Shown here piece after piece: positions 6,076 through 8,289 of a stretch of DNA of 8,289 nt. The position numbers were made by a program, and so were the translations under genes. This DNA is from Burkholderiales bacterium (GTDB taxonomy: Bacteria > Pseudomonadota > Gammaproteobacteria > Burkholderiales > Burkholderiaceae_C), in the NCBI GenBank assembly GCA_013205525.1, contig JABMMR010000253.1:1-8289 (forward strand), written 5' to 3'. Each line of letters starts with the position of its first letter. The first letter of the stretch is position 1. The notes under the pieces are model-generated. The model was not told where the DNA came from and did not search any database. It was given only the letters and a program-made list of their open reading frames with translations.

Positions 6076-6777
6076 CTATTTCAGTGCGCCAAATACCTTG
6101 CTGAGCAAAGCACTGCCCGTACCTACAGGATCTTGGCGAATTTTCTTTTCCTCTTCGCCAATCATCAAGAACAGGCCGTCTAAGGCTTTGCCGTTGACAT
6201 AGTTCTCTAGCGATGCGTCTTGGGCTTTGATCAGGCCCATGGACGCAGCTTTGCCCGCCACCGCTTTGTATTTGTCCGCCAGCCCCACCTTGGCCGTGGC
6301 TTGGCTGATGATGGGTAAAAACTTTTGCCCTAAGGGTTCACGGGTTTTGCTGCTGAAGTACCTGGTGGCTGCGGTATTGCCGCCTTGCAAAATTATTTTG
6401 GCGTCTGCCACGCTCATGGTTTTCACAGCGTCGACCAGCATGTCTTTGGCTAAGGGAAGGGCGCTTTCAGCGGCGCGGTTCATGCCCAGCACCAACTCGT
6501 CTACTTTTTTGCCTTGCCCCAACTTTTTCAGCAATTTAGCCGCGTCGTTCAAATAACCTGGCAAGGCAATGCGAACCAAGTCGTTGCCCATAAAGCCATT
6601 GGCCACACCCAACAAGCCCACGGCCGAGAGCGCGCCTTTTTCCAAAGCCGCTTTCAAACCCGTGGAGGCGTCTGCGCCGCTGAGGTCATTCAAGCTGATG
6701 GCGTGCGCGCTGCGCACCCAAGCCGCCAGCATGATGAAGCTGATGAGACTGCTGTTTTGGAATTGACGACGATCCAT
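6076..6777 (-). CDS. DUF4197 family exported protein
   Basis: 233 residues, recognised by overall sequence as a DUF4197 protein: LNDLSGADASTGLKAALEKG after the leader, then the LPGYLNDAAKLLKKLGQG, KTMSVADAKIILQGG, ATRYFSSKTREPLGQKFLPI and ENYVNGKALDGLFLMIGEEE blocks, and a conserved IRQDPVGTGSALLSKVFG ending. The function of the family is not known to me. Residues 1-26 are a signal peptide with a signal peptidase I site after AHA. Its start DRRQF has an RRxF pair reminiscent of a Tat signal, but the rest of the Tat consensus is not clear. The mature part is helical and Ala/Lys-rich, and would be periplasmic. The start is fixed by AAGGAG eight bases upstream. It lies 69 bases downstream of mnmA on the same strand, with an AT-rich gap that may hold its own promoter. 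Confidence 0.9.
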   Translation of the reverse strand: MDRRQFQNSSLISFIMLAAWVRSAHAISLNDLSGADASTGLKAALEKGALSAVGLLGVANGFMGNDLVRIALPGYLNDAAKLLKKLGQGKKVDELVLGMNRAAESALPLAKDMLVDAVKTMSVADAKIILQGGNTAATRYFSSKTREPLGQKFLPIISQATAKVGLADKYKAVAGKAASMGLIKAQDASLENYVNGKALDGLFLMIGEEEKKIRQDPVGTGSALLSKVFGALK

Positions 6778-6785
6778 TTGTAAGA

Positions 6786-6791
6786 CTCCTT
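6786..6791 (-). promoter_or_regulatory. Strong ribosome binding site of the DUF4197 gene
   Basis: On the minus strand AAGGAG stands eight bases before the ATG at 6777. It is part of the small palindrome CCTTAAGG. This is the best Shine-Dalgarno in the leftward genes. Confidence 0.75.
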
Positions 6792-6800
6792 AAGGAACAA

Positions 6801-6851
6801 AACAGCCTCAGTGTAAATGATTATTTATTACTATTTATATCGTATATTATA
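6801..6851 (-). promoter_or_regulatory. AT-rich gap with a perfect -10 hexamer upstream of the DUF4197 gene
   Basis: On the minus strand TATAAT occurs at 6851-6846, overlapping the mnmA stop codon, and a second, near-consensus TATAAA occurs at 6839-6834. Neither has a recognisable -35 at 16-18 bases, and the surrounding sequence is AT-rich enough to give chance matches. No terminator hairpin for mnmA is visible. Confidence 0.3.
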
Positions 6852-7980
6852 AAACTATAGATCGGATTACGGTGGCTGTGCAAGCGCTGATGACGCCTCC
6901 GCCCAAGCACACCTCGCCGTCATACAAGACCGCTGATTGGCCTGGTGTGACCGCCCATTGGGCCTCAGGAAAATCAAGTTGCATGCTGTTTTGCGCCCAG
7001 GACAGCGAACACGCCGCGTCATGCTGGCGGTAGCGGGTTTTGGCCTGAAACCGCCCAGCAACGGGCGGCTTACCCGCGGCCCAGCTCAGGTCATCAGCTT
7101 GCAGTTGGGTAGACAACAACCACGGATGGTCGTGGCCTTGCACCACCCATAAGGTGTTGTTTTCCATATCCTTGCGTGCCACAAACCAGGGCGTGTGCTC
7201 GCCGCCGCCGCGCTGCGCACCTTTTTCTTTGATGCCGCCTATGCCCAAACCTTGGCGCTGGCCCAAGGTGTAAAAACTCAGGCCTTGGTGTTGCCCGATT
7301 TTGCGCCCTGCGTCGGATTTGATGGGCCCAGGCGCCTTGGCGATGTAGCGGTTCAAGAACTCTCTGAAGGGGCGCTCGCCAATGAAGCAAATACCGGTGG
7401 AGTCTTTTTTTCGCGCATTAGGCAAACCCGCCTCATCGGCCAAGCGCCGCACTTCGGTTTTTTTAATCTCGCCGACCGGAAACAAGGTTTGCGACAGCTG
7501 CGCTTGGGTCAAGCGGTGTAAAAAATAACTTTGATCTTTGCTGATGTCCACACCTTTAAGCAGCTCGAACAAACCGCTATCGGTGTTGTGGCGCACCCGT
7601 GCATAGTGGCCTGTGGCGATTTTGTCGGCACCCAAGCGCAGGGCGTGGTCTAAAAACGCTTTGAATTTAATTTCAGCGTTACACAAGATGTCGGGGTTGG
7701 GCGTGCGTCCCGCTTGGTATTCACGTAAAAACTCTGCGAACACGCGGTCTTTGTAATCGGCCGCAAAGTTGACGTGCTCTATGTCAATGCCAATCACATC
7801 GGCCACGGCCGCAGCGTCGATGAAATCTTGGTTGGAGGAACAGTATTCATCGTTGTCGTCATCTTCCCAGTTCTTCATGAAGATGCCAACCACCTCGTGG
7901 CCTTGCTGTTTCAGCAGCATCGCGGTGACAGCGGAGTCGACGCCCCCGCTCAGGCCTACCACGATGCGCTGTTTTTTCAA
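6847..7980 (-). CDS. mnmA: tRNA-specific 2-thiouridylase MnmA
   Basis: 377 residues. Adds sulfur to C2 of uridine 34 in tRNAs for Lys, Glu and Gln, using ATP and persulfide sulfur delivered by the Tus relay in E. coli; cytosolic. The N-terminal ATP pyrophosphatase domain has the PP-loop [10 protein letters not shown] at 9-18. The catalytic cysteines are Cys100 in [12 protein letters not shown] and Cys198 in [15 protein letters not shown], matching Cys102 and Cys199 of E. coli. [17 protein letters not shown] and [12 protein letters not shown] are family blocks, and the C-terminal barrel ends with [20 protein letters not shown]. The start is a TTG whose last two bases begin the upstream gene's TGA (TTGA overlap), giving a four-base overlap with the acyl-CoA dehydrogenase gene. 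There is no clear Shine-Dalgarno, so reinitiation is likely. The next start in frame would cut into the PP-loop strand. A short insert (GAQRGGGEH) precedes TPWFV. Confidence 0.97.
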   Translation of the reverse strand: MKKQRIVVGLSGGVDSAVTAMLLKQQGHEVVGIFMKNWEDDDNDEYCSSNQDFIDAAAVADVIGIDIEHVNFAADYKDRVFAEFLREYQAGRTPNPDILCNAEIKFKAFLDHALRLGADKIATGHYARVRHNTDSGLFELLKGVDISKDQSYFLHRLTQAQLSQTLFPVGEIKKTEVRRLADEAGLPNARKKDSTGICFIGERPFREFLNRYIAKAPGPIKSDAGRKIGQHQGLSFYTLGQRQGLGIGGIKEKGAQRGGGEHTPWFVARKDMENNTLWVVQGHDHPWLLSTQLQADDLSWAAGKPPVAGRFQAKTRYRQHDAACSLSWAQNSMQLDFPEAQWAVTPGQSAVLYDGEVCLGGGVISACTATVIRSIVL

Positions 7981-8289
7981 TTCGCGAAGGCTGCAATGCC
8001 GGTGATGGCGCGCCCCAAAATGAGCGCGTGGATATCGTGTGTGCCCTCATAGGTGTTGACCACCTCGAGGTTGACCAAATGCCGCGCCACGCCAAACTCG
8101 TCGCTGATGCCGTTGCCGCCCATCATGTCACGCGCCATGCGGGCAATCTCCAACGCCTTGCCACACGAGTTGCGCTTCAAGATGGAGGTGATTTCCACGC
8201 TGGCCGTGCCTTCGTCTTTCATACGGCCCAAACGCAAGCAGCCTTGCAAGCCGAGTGAAATTTCGGTTTGCATATCGGCGAGTTTTTTC
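7977..8289 (-). CDS. gcdH: Glutaryl-CoA dehydrogenase, C-terminal part, truncated by the window edge
   Basis: FAD-dependent acyl-CoA dehydrogenase that oxidises and decarboxylates glutaryl-CoA to crotonyl-CoA in the breakdown of lysine, tryptophan and some aromatics or dicarboxylates. The last 103 residues are visible, from [16 protein letters not shown]. They match human GCDH closely: [41 protein letters not shown] and [22 protein letters not shown]. The Glu of TYEG (codon 8046-8048) is the catalytic base position (Glu370 in mature human enzyme). The NGIS and [11 protein letters not shown] blocks distinguish it from short-chain acyl-CoA dehydrogenases. The stop overlaps the mnmA start by four bases, so the two genes are cotranscribed even though their functions are unrelated. 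The N-terminal and FAD-binding middle domains lie beyond the right edge. Confidence 0.94.
   Translation of the reverse strand, partial: KKLADMQTEISLGLQGCLRLGRMKDEGTASVEITSILKRNSCGKALEIARMARDMMGGNGISDEFGVARHLVNLEVVNTYEGTHDIHALILGRAITGIAAFAN

Overview
The window looks like a chromosomal segment from a betaproteobacterium, most plausibly Burkholderiales and perhaps Comamonadaceae. This is judged from the flavour of the protein sequences (PepP, MaeB, DUF4197, MnmA, GcdH), moderately GC-rich coding DNA with more AT-rich gaps, and compact operons. No tRNA, rRNA, CRISPR array, insertion sequence or prophage gene was seen. The genus-level assignment is inference.

Layout. The left part reads rightward. 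It holds the C-terminal end of an Xaa-Pro aminopeptidase (1-481), a small secreted outer-membrane beta-barrel candidate three bases downstream (485-1120), a full-length MaeB-type malic enzyme with its C-terminal phosphotransacetylase-like domain (1190-3511), a 175-base gap with a candidate promoter, and a barstar-family protein without a visible barnase partner (3687-4259). The right part reads leftward. From the right edge it holds the C-terminus of glutaryl-CoA dehydrogenase (7977-8289), mnmA for tRNA 2-thiolation overlapping it by four bases (6847-7980), a DUF4197 exported protein (6076-6777), and a tight three-gene set. In transcription order that set is a CNBD protein (about 5917/5956 to 5447), a second minimal CNBD protein (5428-5078) and an HD-type class I cyclic nucleotide phosphodiesterase (5074-4256). 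The phosphodiesterase and barstar genes converge and share the four bases TTAA as their two stop codons.

How the genes fit together. MaeB supplies pyruvate and NADPH from malate. GcdH acts in lysine/tryptophan/aromatic catabolism through glutaryl-CoA. MnmA modifies tRNA wobble uridines. PepP trims N-terminal Xaa-Pro. These are housekeeping functions.

The most interesting part is the 4256-5956 set: two stand-alone cyclic-nucleotide-binding domains without any DNA-binding domain, packed with a phosphodiesterase carrying the class I (eukaryote-like) metal-site motifs. It reads as a small self-contained cyclic-nucleotide sensing and clearing module. One CNBD keeps the canonical phosphate-binding cassette and the other is degenerate. 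The orphan barstar with N- and C-terminal extensions is the second point of interest.
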